Shown here: positions 63,675-64,000 of the stretch, in pieces
Numbering within the stretch: position 1 is the stretch's first letter
Layout: the number at the start of each line of letters is the position of its first letter
Source of the DNA: Desulfofustis limnaeus
Lineage (GTDB): Bacteria; Desulfobacterota; Desulfobulbia; Desulfobulbales; Desulfocapsaceae
DNA length: 64,000 bases
Reading direction: 5' to 3'
Assembly: GCF_023169885.1 (NCBI RefSeq)
Contig: NZ_AP025516.1
Span: 3,017,501 to 3,081,500 of the forward strand
The notes under the pieces: model-generated
Database searches by the model: none
What the model was told of the DNA's origin: nothing
Seen by the model: only the letters and a program-made list of their open reading frames with translations
Program-made: the position numbers and the translations under genes

Positions 63675-64000
63675 ATGCGCTGGCTCGCTGAACGATTCAT
63701 CATCGGACTATCTTTGATCAGTACGGCCCTGCTTTTTCTCTGCGTCGTCGTGGTGACCACCTCTGTTTTCTGGCGTGGGCTGGACGCTTACAACCTCCAG
63801 TTGATTTTCGGCACTGTCAACCCGCTCGATGCGCTGCTCGGCAGAAAACCGGTTTTCAACGGCCTCCTACCGGCCCTGGCCGGCACTGCGCTGCTGGTAT
63901 GCTGTGCGCTCGCCGTCGCCACTCCGGTGGGCCTGGCGACGGGAATTTATCTGGCTGAATATGCGCCGTCCCGATGGCGGGTCGTCCTTTCAGCACTCTT
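63675..64000 (+). CDS. pstA: phosphate ABC transporter permease PstA, 5' part
   Basis: The first 108 residues from ATG 63675 to the right edge. A first helix (LSLISTALLFLCVVVVTTSVF), a periplasmic segment with NPLDALLG and PVFNGLLPALAGTALLVCCALAVATPVG, then GIYLAEYAP, which is diagnostic of PstA. Follows pstC directly; continues beyond the window. Confidence 0.9.
   Translation, partial: MRWLAERFIIGLSLISTALLFLCVVVVTTSVFWRGLDAYNLQLIFGTVNPLDALLGRKPVFNGLLPALAGTALLVCCALAVATPVGLATGIYLAEYAPSRWRVVLSAL

Overview
The window looks like chromosomal DNA of a GC-rich, anaerobic, metabolically versatile Gram-negative bacterium. I would place it in the Desulfobacterota, probably Desulfobulbales-like. This placement is inferred from gene style: many PAS histidine kinases and sigma-54 regulators, a DcrH-like chemoreceptor-hemerythrin, a double-cubane-cluster reductase pair, a probable selenocysteine UGA, an outer-membrane phospholipase and Lol-type lipoproteins. 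It is not from any search. I saw no rRNA, tRNA, CRISPR array or prophage.

Layout. 1-7.2 kb (minus strand): a chain of overlapping signalling genes (PocR-PAS hybrid kinase, kinase-receiver, sigma-54 response regulator, PAS sigma-54 activator) reads toward a DUF302-like gene and an Acr3-like arsenic exporter, behind a cluster of GTAAC half-sites. 7.5-21.2 kb: a LytS-like multi-PAS hybrid kinase, a haem-type (DUF3365) sensor broken by a 679-bp IS200/IS605 element, then a sigma-54-driven chemosensory operon (receptor, CheA-like protein without HPt domain, CheW, CheY-like receiver), a PilZ protein and a PAS-GAF kinase. 21.5-28.1 kb: another four-PAS hybrid kinase, a Bcr/CflA exporter and an adenylate cyclase fused to a LysM/TPR lipoprotein-like region.

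28.2-38.7 kb: a DUF523/DUF1722 gene, a class II photolyase cut by an antisense group II intron whose exact ends can be read, and an eight-gene, ATGA-coupled operon (DUF3833 lipoprotein, chalcone-isomerase-like, SnoaL-like, SDR, FAD oxidoreductase, DUF1365, CFA-type methyltransferase, DUF2878). This operon probably remodels membrane fatty acids and pairs naturally with photolyase as a light or oxidative stress module. A 140-bp palindromic element follows.

38.9-53.6 kb: a DUF3047 protein; a zinc island (znuACB plus Zur-like regulator, with a candidate Zur box); DUF2237; a GT2/GtrA/PMT glycosylation trio; psiE; an ArsM-like methyltransferase whose reading frame continues through an in-frame UGA with a SECIS-like stem-loop; phospholipase A; a nested-hairpin repeat; and an Fe(III)-type ABC importer. 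53.8-64 kb: receptor-hemerythrin, adenine deaminase, an M48 protease lipoprotein, the double-cubane reductase with its ATP-dependent activator, and pstS-pstC-pstA, which runs off the right edge.

The recurring theme is environmental sensing (six histidine kinases, two chemoreceptors, two sigma-54 activators, cyclase, PilZ) interleaved with metal, metalloid, phosphate and membrane-stress functions. Two separate mobile-element insertions have each broken one of these genes.
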